The notes: a model not told the origin generated them from the letters alone. 64,000 nucleotides of DNA from Heliocidaris erythrogramma (GCA_025617745.1 CM046858.1:51467925-51531924), one strand, 5' to 3'. Positions 21,120 to 32,404 are shown, counted from the stretch's first letter. Numbers and translations are program-made.

Positions 21120-21529
21120 TACGAGTTTGATTAATCACTATTAGCAGCACTGATACATGAATTATAAATGTGTAAATAAACTAATTAAATAAGCTCGGAT
21201 TGTAGTCAACGGTAGAATGATACAGCTTGCTTCCGTAAAAATGCAACGGAACATACTACGCGAATGTATAATAACCGATATACATGGTATAAAATGTTCA
21301 AAGTCATGTAACGACACGGTTAAAAATCTAACGACTTGGAACAAGGTATCAAATCAGATTTTATTTGGCACAAATAGTTATCCTGTTTTCAGAATACATA
21401 TTATGTTGAATAGAATCATGAAGTTTCTCTGACAGGGAATTAATCGGTACAGAGTATCTGGCATTAAATGCACCAAACCTATAAAACATCGACTAAATTC
21501 TTGAATATTTATCAGACGCTATTTGGAAG
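21120..21529 (+). repeat. Duplicated 5' flank of receptor 21530
   Basis: Partner of 16690-17157. It is inserted between the shared upstream module and the start codon, so this locus combines flanks of both subfamilies. Confidence 0.7.
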
Positions 21530-22435
21530 ATGATGAACGTGACATATACATATGAAATCCTTCATCCGGTGCCCATTCTTTCTCTATTCAGCATAGGATT
21601 GTCTGTCCTCGCGAACACGCTCGTCCTTGTCATTTTACAACAACAGCGATCGATTGACGACAACACACGACTTATGTACCGAGTTTCTTCTGTTCTTCAT
21701 ATTATTTTGAGTATTGCATGGTGTGGCTGGAATTTTGGAGCATATACTTCAGACACTGAGGACGCTTGTAGAAAGTTTACGGATATTTTTGCATACGTGA
21801 CGTACACCACATTATCTGCACAACTTTTTTGTTACTGTTTGATTTGTATTTGCAAGCTCATATTTCTAATTCGTCCGCTGCGTTATCACATTCTCGTGAC
21901 GCAAGTGAAAGTAAAATTTGCACTCTTTGTCATCAACTTTATTTCTCTTTTGATTTATATTCCGTTATTACCATGGCCGCATCTTTTGCTTGATTACCCA
22001 ACCATTTTTTGCAGCCTTGAAGATTCAAAGTTATACAGTTACGCGTGGCCAGATATGTTGGTACCACTTTATTTCATTGCCCCTATGGTAGTCGCCCTTA
22101 TCATCACTACCATTGTCAACATCACCATTTTACGAATAATATGCCAACAAAGTCGTCGACTTGATGTAGCTCCAAGGATCATTGATGTACCTCGGGTTCG
22201 AGCATGGCGTTTGCCTGGCAAGGGTATCCTGACCATACTGACCTTGACTATCTCGTTTTACGTTTGCTGGCTTCCGTGGATAATTACGAAAGGCCGCCAT
22301 GGTGGTTATCCAGATTTGTTAATTGGTTTCAGCGGCTGGATTCATCCCTTCCTTTACATTGCTACAACAAAAGAGGCAAAGGAAAGTGTTCTCCGTTATC
22401 TATCCAAGCTGAAAGGGGCTATCAAGTGTCAATGA
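21530..22435 (+). CDS. Rhodopsin-class GPCR, subfamily A (301 aa, single exon)
   Basis: Close paralogue of 17158: TM1 LSLFSIGLSVLANTLVLVIL, loop 1 IDDNTRLMYRVSSVLH, TM3 end ICICKLIFLIRPLRYH, short loop 3 with RVRAWRLPGKGILT, TM6 FYVCWLPW. TM7 is SGWIHPFLYIATTKEAK, so the position equivalent to Asn in NPxxY is His here and Gln in its neighbours. Both candidate starts (MM) are adjacent; the second, at 21533, aligns with 17158. The frame is intact. Confidence 0.92.
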   Translation: MMNVTYTYEILHPVPILSLFSIGLSVLANTLVLVILQQQRSIDDNTRLMYRVSSVLHIILSIAWCGWNFGAYTSDTEDACRKFTDIFAYVTYTTLSAQLFCYCLICICKLIFLIRPLRYHILVTQVKVKFALFVINFISLLIYIPLLPWPHLLLDYPTIFCSLEDSKLYSYAWPDMLVPLYFIAPMVVALIITTIVNITILRIICQQSRRLDVAPRIIDVPRVRAWRLPGKGILTILTLTISFYVCWLPWIITKGRHGGYPDLLIGFSGWIHPFLYIATTKEAKESVLRYLSKLKGAIKCQ

Positions 22436-23097
22436 ATACAATTAACGACAGGTATAGTTGATTGGTCACATGCTTAAATAACAGTGTTAGCATCACTAGA
22501 CTCCTGCAGTATTGTGGATGCATCTTAACGCATACCGGTATCCTAATACAATATGCTACGTTTAAATAATTATTTTCAATACTCCACTGATTGTATAAGG
22601 TTTACATATATTATGCTTGGTTAAGTAAAAGGATAAACAGATTACTGACGATAGACTACAAAGTCTAACTTGGTCTCACGAGACTGCTGTCTCGTGGACC
22701 TTTGTTCTCTTGAACATTCCAAATAGTTGTTAGAAGGTCTACAAGACCAACACTTCAGTCTCATGGACATTTGGTCTCGTGAACTTTTCATCAATTGAGA
22801 TGTCTGCTTAGTAAACTATTAGATAATAAGATGCATCTCTGCAAAAAAAAAAAAGAAGGGAAAAAAGAATCTGTGATGCCACTTGTTTACACTAACATGA
22901 AATCATTGCACTGAACTATCTGTACCCCAATACTTAACCTTTCATAGAATTGACCCTTTAAATTTCGAAACGTGAGAGCAAAGGCAAGACAACTTTCGAG
23001 TCACATGTAACTGATTTGTTACAGAGGTTTAAGTGTATGCTACGGCGACAACTGCTCTGCCAATTTCTTACACTAACTGTATTCCTAACCCTACATT
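22436..23097 (+). other. 3' flank of receptor 21530 and spacer
   Basis: The first 330 bases are a duplicate of the flank behind 17158 (see 18052). The remainder is AT-rich with no gene recognised. Confidence 0.55.
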
Positions 23098-23223
23098 TGA
23101 TTAATGTATATGTATTCATGTAAGAATACTCGTTAGTACATTGTATGATTGTTCATAATACTTTTATTTTATCATTTATGTGATGTGTTGTTAATAAATT
23201 CATTCAATCAATCAGTCAATCAC
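23098..23223 (+). mobile_element. Severely 5'-truncated LINE tail with 21-base target duplication
   Basis: A 126-base insert ending in TTCATTCAATCAATCAGTCAATC is bracketed by a perfect 21-base direct repeat at 23077-23097 and 23224-23244 (it begins CTGTATTCCTAACC). A long variable target duplication, an oligomeric 3' tail and heavy 5' truncation are the marks of target-primed LINE insertion. The perfect repeat suggests a rather recent event. Confidence 0.8.
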
Positions 23224-23244
23224 CTGTATTCCTAACCCTACATT

Positions 23245-24605
23245 GCCCATTAATCTTAGGAAGATTCATTGGCAATGTTGAAACTGTTGTCACGAATCTC
23301 ACCACGGGCCATGATTTAAAACGATTAAAATTATTTTATATCCCTCTATGAATATTCATGAGTATTCTAAATATATGATCCTTCAATTGGTGCTCACGTG
23401 ATAAAATATAATTTCAGTAGGAAAAACAAATCTCCGCCAGAGCTCCGAACAGCTTTAACTATTTTTTCCTGGGCAGAACTGCCCATGCTCTATTCAATAT
23501 TTTCTTCCAAGGCACTACTGCGCATGCTGCCAGTGACAGTTCACATATAAAGAAATTGATCAAGTTTGGTTTGGTTGTTTTTCGTGAATTCTGCAGAGTG
23601 ACTAACGTCACTTTTGAAGAACTTTCAAATCAAGATCTGGGCAGTGTTTTGGTGAGATTCTACATTGCTGCAAAAAACAAACGAAGAGAGGATTAAAATA
23701 TTGTCCTTTTTTTTTAATTGGTTGTAAAGAAGAAATATAAAACACATATAACAAGCATTTAGTTCGAAAGTATAGTGGAAGTTATGCATCTTCGGACGGA
23801 CTGGCAACACTATTTTTCATCGGGGCTTCGCCCCTCGGAATTAATAGTACTATGCCAGTCCTTCCTCAGATAAATAATTTTCACTATTATTTCTCACAGC
23901 TTGGTATACATGTATTTGTATAATATACATCAAAATAAGCGCGATAAAGGGACGGGGTTGGGTCAGGTGGGTGAGGCATTACGCAGCCATTGCATATTTT
24001 AATAAAAATTGTTTTCTATGATTGTATAGTCCTTGCACAGGTTCAGACTAACTATGGTGACCTTTTAGTTGGAAAGGATTGCATTTCTGATTTAGACGAT
24101 GTGTATTTGTTGTTGCTGGTCGTACGTATTATAATCGAGTACTAGTACACTATATATAGATTTATTTGATGTCAAACTAACGGTGACGTCGATACGTCAC
24201 GTAATATTATTCGAAAACCTTTGGCACTGTGGTCTTCGGTAAATATTCACCTGGTATCCATTCAAGAAATCTGACATGACGTTGTGTATAAAGCACTCCA
24301 TCAAAGTCTTAAGACGGCGCCAACAAATCAGTTTATAACATAATTATTATTAGATTGATATGTTTCAATAGTAATTACGACAGGACTCCTTCATTACCAT
24401 CAGTTGTTATTATCCCATTTTCAACAGATTCAACAAATTAGCCAGTGTCCAAACAGAATCAAATAATTGGCCTTTGACAGATGATATTGAACAAATATTA
24501 CCACCAAATATCACTGCACCGTTAGGGGTAACTAATCTTCGTTGTATAATGAGCACTATTAAGCAAACTGGTAATTTTCCTACTGTCTGTACGTAGGCAT
24601 AGATG
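23245..24605. other. Spacer with a small hairpin element (23798-23861)
   Basis: No gene recognised. Inside, GGACTGGCA at 23798 is inverted as TGCCAGTCC at 23853, and the loop holds a second perfect stem, CGGGGC TTC GCCCC. The whole could be a 64-base foldback element. Confidence 0.5.
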
Positions 24606-24609
24606 AGGA

Positions 24610-25870
24610 AAGTGAATCTCTAGCAACCTGTCAAATCTGGCTTCCATGCATTGGTGAACACAGTCATAAAATGCTTAATCATTTTAAAGCATGGATTATG
24701 ATATTCTATTCCGAACAATACGAGAAAACATGTCAAATTTAAAGGTAAAGAGGTTGATAAATCATAAATAATCATGAAATATGCTAGGTGAATACGTACA
24801 TAAAACAAAAATCTATGTTCAATTTCTTTCTATAACGTGCACATGTTCATATAGCTTTTTGTTTGTGTACATACAGTACATCATGAATTCTTGTATACTG
24901 ATATTTCGCATATACGTGAGCTGACTAAAATACATCACCATGATCACGAATACTTACATTTTTAATATTTCGTAATATTCAACAATAATATTGTATCACA
25001 TTTAAATTCATCATAATGCTGTGATAACGCTAAGAGTTGTTCTTTCTTTATGATATTTAATTGTATATTATATTTGTGACTGTTCTAATTATTTAATTAA
25101 TTATAAAAATTATGATGAAGTTTGTGTTTCTATGGTCTTTTATGATTATCCTGATCCTAATCTCGACTGAGAGTCGACTGTGATAGACAAAAGTGACGCA
25201 CAAAGAAACAAGCTCTACATATTAAATTAAGGAAATATGACCTCTACCTTCATCAATCTAATTTGCAAGTCTAAGATGAAAATGCGGCCAACACTATACT
25301 CTTCCATGTTCGTTTGATTAGATTAGATAACCCCTTTTGACATGTTGAATAGGAAAATTTGGTAACAAAAGCGATGTGAACATGAAAATGTCATTCATTA
25401 TACAGTGTATTATTGATTTGCGCTCGACGTCTCATAAAACCATTAAATCCATATTAAACTTTTGACGTGTTTCAGGCATACTTTCAAAAGAGCTGTCGAT
25501 GAATGTTCTATGATATTAATAGTGTACTACGTGCGTGCTAGGGATGGATATAGTCACTGCTCGTGTATTATGCGCAAACCAACGCGAACATCGTGTTGAG
25601 GGAGATTTTTTAAAAAAATCGTTAACCCTTTTTAACATTTTCAAAGTTTGTTTGTAGAGGCGGAAAGCTCGAAAGCGACACCAAAGGATGTTTCAGTAGA
25701 AAAGCAAAGTCGTCAAGGGTTTTTTATTTCTGCAGTGTACCTCCTCTGATCTGCTCCATGTTGATAAGACTGAACTACTAAAGGAATGTTTGATGTTTAG
25801 GAAATTAGGATAGGAGCAACATTTTGTGGCCGAGTAGACAGCAGGACACATCTAAAGATTCATCACAACA
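24610..25870 (+). repeat. Long duplicated region with receptor-upstream module, copy 2
   Basis: 24620-24800 resembles 36970-37150 (TCAAATCTGGCTTCCATG, ATAATGCTTAA, GAAAATATG-like and ATAAATCATAAATAATCAT blocks) and in part 27930-27990. 25040-25200 (GTGATAACGCTAA.AGTTGTTCTTTCTT, GAGAGTCGACTGTGATAGACAA) matches 30060-30240 and 37340-37940. 25340-25870 is the module described at 20690. So the duplication unit of subfamily B extends at least 1.5 kb upstream of the gene. Confidence 0.7.
25841..25860 (+). promoter_or_regulatory. Conserved GCAGGACACATCTAAAGATT motif upstream of receptor 26149
   Basis: One of four related motifs (also 30969, 39350 and 43973). Two of the four read TATAAAG where this one reads TCTAAAG. 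The distance to the receptor start is about 300 bases. It could be a shared core promoter with a TATA-like box, which is inference from conservation and spacing. Confidence 0.4.
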
Positions 25871-26148
25871 TTCATCACTTTCCGGACCCGAACTAGTGGT
25901 GCAATAATCGTGCACGTGGTAAAGTTGTTTCAGACCATATTGGTGTTAAAATCTTCATTGTATCACAACAGTAGATAGGAAGACCGAATAATCTCCTTCT
26001 CAAAGCAAGCATGTTTCTACATGTTTAATAGTCCAGTAAAAATTTCAAATACTGTATACAAATACACAAAACGATTCTTTATTTAGCCGTAAATTTAGCT
26101 CAATTTGTAAAAGACTTTAATACATTTTATATATATTTTTTTACAAAT

Positions 26149-26612
26149 ATGAATAGGCCTAACTCAACAGCACTCGGTATTTCCCACCCAATTTGCATAA
26201 TCACTTTTTTCAACGTTGGATTAGCAGTTTTCGTCAACATATTTATTATTTTAATTTTACAACGACAACAAGCTATAGACGATACTTCTCGCTTACTCTA
26301 CAATGTCTCCACCTATCTCCAATTGATTTTAAGCTTTACATGGGATGTTTGGTGCATTGTCTGGTATCGTTACCGTCGCGAGGAAAAGCCTTGTCTAATT
26401 GTGCTGTCTATCTTCCCTTTCGTTACGATTTCCACCTTATTCGCGCAGATGTTCTGTTATAGCTTCATCAGCATATGCAAGCTCGTACTGATAACCCGTC
26501 CTCTGAGGTATCACATTATTCTAACGCCTCTGAAAGTCAAACTTGTGCTCATTTTCATCATTGCAGTGCCGATTGCTTGTTGTACTTCTCTTTTACCTTG
26601 GTCTAATCTACA
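26149..26612 (+). pseudogene. Receptor 5' half, subfamily B, truncated by a LINE
   Basis: Codes for TM1 to TM4 of a subfamily B receptor ([61 protein letters not shown]) with no internal stop, about 155 codons. At about 26613 the sequence passes directly into LINE reverse transcriptase coding sequence in the same frame, and no receptor 3' half is found beyond the LINE. Transcription would give a receptor-LINE fusion lacking TM5-TM7, so the gene is dead. Confidence 0.9.
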
Positions 26613-27836
26613 TGGTCGAAGCCACGTGGTGCAGATCGGCAATTCTGTGTCTAAGCCTGATAATGATGTATGCGGAGTCCCTCAAGGATCAGTAATAGGA
26701 CCCCTTCTCTACACGCTCTACGTTACACCAATGCAGGACATCATCCGAGCCCACGATCTAGGTGCAATGCTCTATGCCGACGATACACAAGTCTACACCA
26801 TCTTCAACAGCGCCGACCGTGACAATGCCATCAGAAACGTAAACAAATGCCTCCAAGACATCCGAATCTGGGCTACAAGGAAAGACTCACCTTAAATGAC
26901 ACCAAGACAGAGGTGGTCCATTTCACGTCGAAGATTCTGCCGAGATGTAGCCCTGACATCAAGATACGTATGGGAAGGCAAGTTATAACAACTTCTGAGG
27001 TTGTTCGCAACCTTGGAGCCATGATGGACCAACACCTCACAATGAAGTCTCACGTAAAAAAGACCTGTCGATCAGCAATGGGGGCAATACGCAAGATAGG
27101 TCACATTCGAGATTATTTGGACCAGCATACAACACAAACGTTAGTTCACGCGTTTGTCACCTCTAGGCTTGACACCTGTAATGCTCTTCTCGGAAACCTG
27201 CCAGACGTGGAGATTAAGAAATTACAACGCATCCAGAACATTGCAGCGAGAATCGTAACAAGGACACGCAAACATGAACATATCACACCTCTCACACCTC
27301 TTCTTCTGCAATTACACTGGCTTCCAGTCCACCATCGCATCCAATTTAAGATCCTGCTGATGGTGTACAAAGCCTTAAATGGTACTGCCCCGTCCTACAT
27401 ATCAAATATCATCAATGAATATACCCCTACCAGAAACCTTCGATCCACGGACATGAACCTCCTCCAGACTCCCAAGGTTAGGACTAAATTCTATGGGGAC
27501 CGGGCTTTCAGCAACGCTGCGCCGACACCTTGGAACTCTCTTCCTTTCCAGCTCCGGGATGCACCATCTGTTCACAATTTCAAGAAATCTCTGAAGACAT
27601 ACATGTTTACCTTAATGAAATAATTTTAGTTATGGTTATTGAATTGTTAAGATAATTTTTGAACACATCTATCATGTTGTTCTAATTATTGTCATTACAT
27701 CAATTTCAATTCTGATATCACTATATGATTATTGTACCTTAAGTTGGTATGTTTATAAATTATGTTTACTTTGTTAAGCGCAAAGAGACAATTTTGTATT
27801 TTTCGCTATATAAGCATCTTATTATTATTATTATTT
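26613..27836 (+). mobile_element. CR1/L2-like LINE, 3' part of ORF2 and tail
   Basis: Reverse transcriptase motifs [17 protein letters not shown] and [11 protein letters not shown] lie at 26672-26790, then a frame change near 26875, then the C-terminal region to the stop at 27623 (KLQRIQNIAARIVT, LHWLPVHHRIQFKILLMVYK, APSYI, TPWNSLPFQLR). The 3' UTR ends GTTAAGCGCAAAGAGACA, GCTATATAAG and a (TTA)n tail. The copy is 5'-truncated and carries one visible frame break. It interrupts a receptor gene. Confidence 0.88.
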
Positions 27837-28185
27837 CGAGATAAGGACGGTGGAGCAACTGTCGCAGGTGGAAATGTTGTGTCACTGGTTTTCTAATATC
27901 ATATTCAATATCAGAAAGCATATCAAATTTGAAGAACTAAATAATGTTAAGAGGTTCATAAATAATGAAAAAATACATGATATATGCTCTGTGTATTGCT
28001 AAATGTAGTATACATTTAAAGAATCCTTTTCTAATGTGTGCATTTTCATTTTTGTTTGTGTAAACACATCATAAATTCTTGAATATTTATATTTCTCATA
28101 TACATTAACTGACTGACAATATATTACTATGAATACTTAAATGTTTAATATTTATATTAGGCCTATATTGGATGGCTCTGAATGG
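27837..28185. other. Partial duplicated flank, no gene
   Basis: 27930-28130 resembles parts of 24720-24950 and 37080-37300 (AGAGGTTCATAAAT, CATCATAAATTCTTGAATATTTATATTTCTCATAT). No coding signal. Confidence 0.5.
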
Positions 28186-28189
28186 GATA

Positions 28190-28276
28190 CCAGATAATAT
28201 TCCACGAGTTCGGGCCAATGTTGCACGAATCGAAGATGAGTGCAATATTGGCCCTATCGAGTGGAATATTATACTA
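28190..28276. repeat. Inverted repeat of about 33-base arms
   Basis: ATAATATTCCACGAG then GGGCCAATGTTGCAC on the left is mirrored by GTGCAATATTGGCCC then GAGTGGAATATTATA on the right. It is probably a small foldback element or MITE. Confidence 0.6.
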
Positions 28277-28299
28277 TTGCAATATAGAGACATATATTT

Positions 28300-28805
28300 A
28301 TTACAAATAGGTACTTTTATGTATTTATGTCATAATCACCTTCTCCCTGACTATCTTCTTAATTTGTTCATTTTGAATTGTAATGTACATAATTATAACA
28401 CTAGAAATGCTGGAAATTTTCACAGGCCAATTATTCGTAGAACATTAAATCAAAGATCAATTATTTTTCAAGGACCATTTCTGTGGAATACTATTCCTTC
28501 TGCCAGTTTTAACATTTTTAAGCGTAGGTATTGGACAAACTTAGGACGTAATGCAAGACATTTCTAGGTATTGTTTGTGCTTTGTGTAGTTAATTTTTTG
28601 ATTGTTTTATTATATTTCATATTGATAATATCAAGTAATATTTATTATAGGGTAGGCCTCATATAAGGATGACATTTTCCTTCCTGGCTGCTGCCCAATT
28701 CAGTAATATTAATATTTGTATCATTTTGTTTATGTTACTATGTATTCTGTTGTTATTGTGAATTTTACTGAATGAAATAAACTGAACTGAACTGAACTGT
28801 TAATA
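28300..28805 (+). mobile_element. LINE 3' end with (AACTG)n tail
   Basis: The open frame to 28567 ends with VHNYNTRNAGNFHRPI, RSIIFQGPFLWNTIPSA and FKRRYWTNLG. This is the characteristic C-terminal domain of a jockey/CR1-group reverse transcriptase, and it differs from the L2-like copies at 26613 and 38249. The 3' UTR ends in AATAAACTGAACTGAACTG. It is truncated at the 5' side. Confidence 0.7.
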
Positions 28806-28811
28806 CATGGT

Positions 28812-28926
28812 TGGGAGTGCGTTGGTGCGATCTGGCAACACAAACGTTTTTATCGTGGTGTACTATACGCACGAGGCGCAAGCCGAGTGTGTTGGACATG
28901 TTGCCGGATCGCACTAACGCACACGT
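28812..28926. repeat. Inverted-repeat element of about 115 bases
   Basis: GAGTGCGTTGGTGCGATCTG then GCAACA on the left is mirrored by TGTTGCCGGATCGCACTAAC then GCAC on the right, with a GC-richer CpG-containing middle. Probably a MITE. Confidence 0.6.
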
Positions 28927-29224
28927 ACGCGCAGCTCAGCCGTGCGTTAGTACTTTTTTTGCACGGTCACGTGGTGTTACTTGACCAATCAGGATGGCTA
29001 CATTCTTGAACCCGTTTTATAATTTCAGGTATTCCATGAAATAAAGCCATCCAATATAATTATTATTATAAATACCCTACAGGAAAATGATTAGAACTTA
29101 ATAAAAATGATTTAACCAACCGCATTCAGTTAATAGAGCCCCTCATCATACTTCATTTTGATCACACAAATTTGACTTAACCTCTTTATGACGTCATGTG
29201 GGTATGTGTGTATGCGTTGCATAA

Positions 29225-30215
29225 TCTGCGTTCGCGCAAACAGACCAAACAAAATATGGCATAATATTAGTACTGTAGCCTATGGGGAATTCAGTCTTCC
29301 ATGCAATATCCTCTCATATTGCACGCGCAAATCAAGCGGACAAAAATATGCGTTTTTAATGCGCCGCTAAAATGCCTTATATATAGGCAATAATTTGTAA
29401 TATTCAAAAATTATAGAATATTCACATTTCAGACAAGTTTATCATAATACTGCCAGTTTTGCTGTGATAACGCTAAGAATTATTATTTCTTTTTGATACT
29501 TTAATTGTGTATAATATCTGTGATTTGTTCTAATCATCTATTAGATTATAACAATCACGATAAACTGTTTGTTTCTGTGGTCCTTTATGATCATCTTGAA
29601 GTTCGCGCAAACAGACCAAACAAAATATGGCATAATATAGCCTATGGGGAATTCAGTCTTCCATGCAATATCCTCTCATATTGCACGTGCAAATCCAGCG
29701 GACAAAAATATGCGTTTTTAATGCGCCGCTAAAATGCCTTATTATATAGGCAATAATTTGTAATATTCAAAAATTATAGAATATTCACATTTCAGACAAG
29801 TTTATCATAATACTGCCAGTTTTGCTGTGATAACGCTAAGAATTATTATTTCTTTTTGATACTTTAATTGTGTATAATATCTGTGATTTGTTCTAATCAT
29901 CTATTATCAATCACGATAAACTGTTTGTTTCTGTGGTCCTTTATGATCATCTTGAAGTTAACATGCGCCGCTAAAATGCCTTATATATAGGCAATAATTT
30001 GTAATATTCAAAAATTATAGAATATTCACATTTCAGACAAGTTTATCATAATACTGCCAGTTTAGCTGTGATAACGCTAAGAATTATTATTTCTTTTTCA
30101 TACTTTAATTGTGTATAATATCTGTGATTTATTCTAATCATCTATTAGATTATAACAATCACGATAAACTGTTTGTTTCTGTGGTCCTTTATGATCATCT
30201 TGACGTTAACATCGA
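29225..30215. repeat. Tandem repeat, about 365-base unit, 2.7 copies
   Basis: Copy 1 starts about 29230 (TTCGCGCAAACAGACCAAAC), copy 2 about 29602 with the same start, copy 3 about 29966 with a truncated start (GCGCCGCTAAAATGCC). The unit includes TATGCGTTTTTAATGCGCCG, GGCAATAATTTGTAATATTC, CTGTGATAACGCTAAGAATT and GTGGTCCTTTATGATCATCT. Copies are nearly identical, so amplification is recent. The 3' part of the unit belongs to the receptor-upstream duplication (compare 25040 and 37340). Confidence 0.85.
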
Positions 30216-30412
30216 CTGAGTGTCGAATGTGATTGACAACATGGGCGCACAAAGAAACAAGTTCTATACATGAAGACAATATGATCTTTATCTACGTCAA
30301 TATAACTTGAAAATCTAACGTGAAATTGTGAAAAAATTACATCCTTCCAATGTCATTTAGCCTAGATTAGATAATACATTTTGACATGCTGAATTAGTAC
30401 TTGAATTAGTAC

Positions 30413-30545
30413 TGGGCCCAGTTTCATGAAACTGCCCCATTCTATGACAAATTTGCTTCCAGCCAATCAGATTCAAGGATTTCAGTAGCTTATAACTGTT
30501 ATTGTAACTTGTCATAGCTATCAAGTTTTGTGAAATAGGGCCCAG
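30413..30545. mobile_element. MITE, same family as 6800
   Basis: Ends TGGGCCCAGTTTCATGAAAC and GTTTTGTGAAATAGGGCCCA are inverted, and the middle CAGCCAATCAGATTCAAGG then ATTTCAGTAGCTTATAAC matches the copy at 6800-6938. It is inserted inside the duplicated receptor-upstream region and is absent from the other copies of that region, so the empty sites date it after the duplication. Confidence 0.75.
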
Positions 30546-31110
30546 GTAATAAAACCGGCTGAACATGTCAATGATTTGTGCTCGTCGTGCAAAAAACAAA
30601 ACAATTAAGTCCACATCACATTTTGTCATATTTCAGGCATGCTATCAAAACTGTCGTCGGTTTTTTAATAGTGAATTGCGTGCGTGCTAGGGCCAGACAT
30701 TGTAATTGCTCGTGCGATCACCGTGTTGAGAGAGATTACAAAATTAAACCCTTTTGAAATGTTTTAAAGCTTGTGTCTATATGCCGAAGAATTGATGTTC
30801 AAAAGCGATATCAAAAGATGTTTTTCCTGCAACAGCAAAGTCGTCAAGGGGTTTTCATTTCTTCACTGTCGCTCCTCTGATCTGTTCCATGTTGATAAGA
30901 CAAGGCATTTTGATATTTAGGAAATCAGGATAGGACTCGTAGGAGCAGCACTTCGTCGCCGTATCGACAGCAGGACATGTATAAAGATGTATCGCACCAT
31001 TCGTCACTTCCCGGACATGAACCAGAGAGTTTAATGATCGTGTGGTAAAGTTTTGTTCAAACAATCTTGATGTTGAAATCTTCATTGTATCATGACAGCA
31101 GAGAGGAAGA
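30546..31110 (+). repeat. Shared receptor-upstream module, copy 3
   Basis: Contains GTGCTCGTCGTGC, TTTCAGGCATGCTATCAAA, GCGTGCGTGCTAGGG, TCAAAAGCGATATCAAAAG, TTTTTCCTGCAACAGCAAAG and CTCCTCTGATCTGTTCCATG in the order seen in the other copies. It ends some 330 bases before receptor 31436. Confidence 0.75.
30969..30992 (+). promoter_or_regulatory. Candidate TATA-type motif upstream of receptor 31436
   Basis: CAGCAGGACATGTATAAAG followed by ATGTA. TATAAAG (30980-30986) is a canonical TATA box. The block is conserved at 25841, 39350 and 43973. The start codon is about 450 bases downstream, implying a long 5' UTR if it is the promoter. Confidence 0.45.
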
Positions 31111-31435
31111 TTATATAAGTTATATCCTTCTCAAAGCATGCTTCATGTTTAAGAGCCCGCTTACTCCGCTGACCAAAAACAGACGACGGTTTGACGGAAG
31201 AGAACAAATACCGAAAATAAAGCAGCTAGATAATTGTTTATGATTTGTTTCCAAGAAGTATTCATTTAAAAGAGTTAAAACAATAACAGTTAAAAAAACT
31301 GTATATGAATTCACAAAATCATTTGAAATTCAAACAGAAGCAGAAACTCCAAGAAATTTCATCGTGATAGAGGATTTTCTTTACCTATAAATTTGGCTTA
31401 ATTCTTAATAGACTATAAAGTACATTTTAATAATT

Positions 31436-32404
31436 TTGTTTGAAAACATGACTAACTCAACAGGACTCGGTATTTCACACCCGAATTCCATAATTACTTT
31501 TTTTAACGTGGGATTAGCAGTGTTCGTCAATACATTGATTATCTTCATTTTACAACAACAACGAGCTATAGACGATACTTCTCGCTTACTCTATAAGGTA
31601 TCCACCTATCTCCAATTGATTGTAAGTGTTACATGGGGTACTTGGTGCATTGGTTGGTATCGTTACCGTTATGAGGAAAAGTCGTGTCTAATTGTGCTGT
31701 CAATCTTCCCTTTCTTTACGCTGTCCAGCCTATTCGCGCAGATGTTCTGTTATAGCTTCATCAGCATATGCAAGCTGTTACTGATAACCCGTCCTCTGCG
31801 GTATCACATTATTTTAACGTCTCTGAAAGTCAAACTAGTGCTCATTTTCATCATTCTGGTGCCGACTATTTGTTGTATTCCTCTTTTTCCGTGGAACAAC
31901 ATTTTTTGGAACTACCTCGCCCCACTGTGCCCGCGCTCCGCCGTCATGTCGCTGGACACGTTGCCCAACATGGACACCTCATGGATTGATAAAGCCGTGC
32001 GTTTATTTTTCCTTTCACCTGTTGTAATCGCACTTATCATCGGCACCATGACAAACCTTGCTATTCTGAGAGTGACTTGCAAACAAAAGCGCCGCTTTGA
32101 AGTAGGTGTAAGAAACGATGACCTACATGATGAACGACTGTGGGCACGGGTTCGACGTTTGCGCTTTCCTGGAAAAGGTATAGCGACCATTCTTACGCTG
32201 ACGGTGTCGTTTTACGTCTGCTGGTTTTCATGGGCAGCCCTAATATTCGTGAGAGTGGATTCCAAATACGCGGTAGTCGTTCAAGTAACGGGGGGAGTGA
32301 GTGGATGGCTTCAACCTCTACTCTACATCGTCACGACCAAAGAAGCAAAAGACATTGCTAGAAGCTACTTGGTAATATTAAGACGAACACTTTCGCTATC
32401 ATGA
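31436..32404 (+). CDS. Rhodopsin-class GPCR, subfamily B (322 aa, single exon)
   Basis: Complete receptor. MFENMTNSTGLG offers two starts; the second (31448) matches the other subfamily B genes and has the NST sequon. TM1 [20 protein letters not shown], loop 1 [18 protein letters not shown]3 end [20 protein letters not shown] with CKL for DRY, TM4 into CCIPLFPWNNI, TM5 FFLSPVVIALIIGTMTNLAI, loop 3 ending RLRFPGKG, TM6 FYVCWFSWA (CWFS in place of CWLP), TM7 SGWLQPLLYIVTTKEAKD. Cysteines before TM3 (SCLIV) and in the second outer loop (LCPRS) are present. The proline lost from the TM6 motif is unusual for class A. Confidence 0.92.
   Translation: MFENMTNSTGLGISHPNSIITFFNVGLAVFVNTLIIFILQQQRAIDDTSRLLYKVSTYLQLIVSVTWGTWCIGWYRYRYEEKSCLIVLSIFPFFTLSSLFAQMFCYSFISICKLLLITRPLRYHIILTSLKVKLVLIFIILVPTICCIPLFPWNNIFWNYLAPLCPRSAVMSLDTLPNMDTSWIDKAVRLFFLSPVVIALIIGTMTNLAILRVTCKQKRRFEVGVRNDDLHDERLWARVRRLRFPGKGIATILTLTVSFYVCWFSWAALIFVRVDSKYAVVVQVTGGVSGWLQPLLYIVTTKEAKDIARSYLVILRRTLSLS

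Noticed and set aside
29225-30215. CRISPR-like array
   Set aside because: Units of 365 bases without regular short spacers in a eukaryotic context; it is a tandem duplication.
20864-31085. Minus-strand frames beginning MEQIRG at 21070 and internal to the frame at 30855-31085
   Set aside because: They lie in the shared upstream module, but the frame breaks or changes in the other copies, so conservation looks non-coding.
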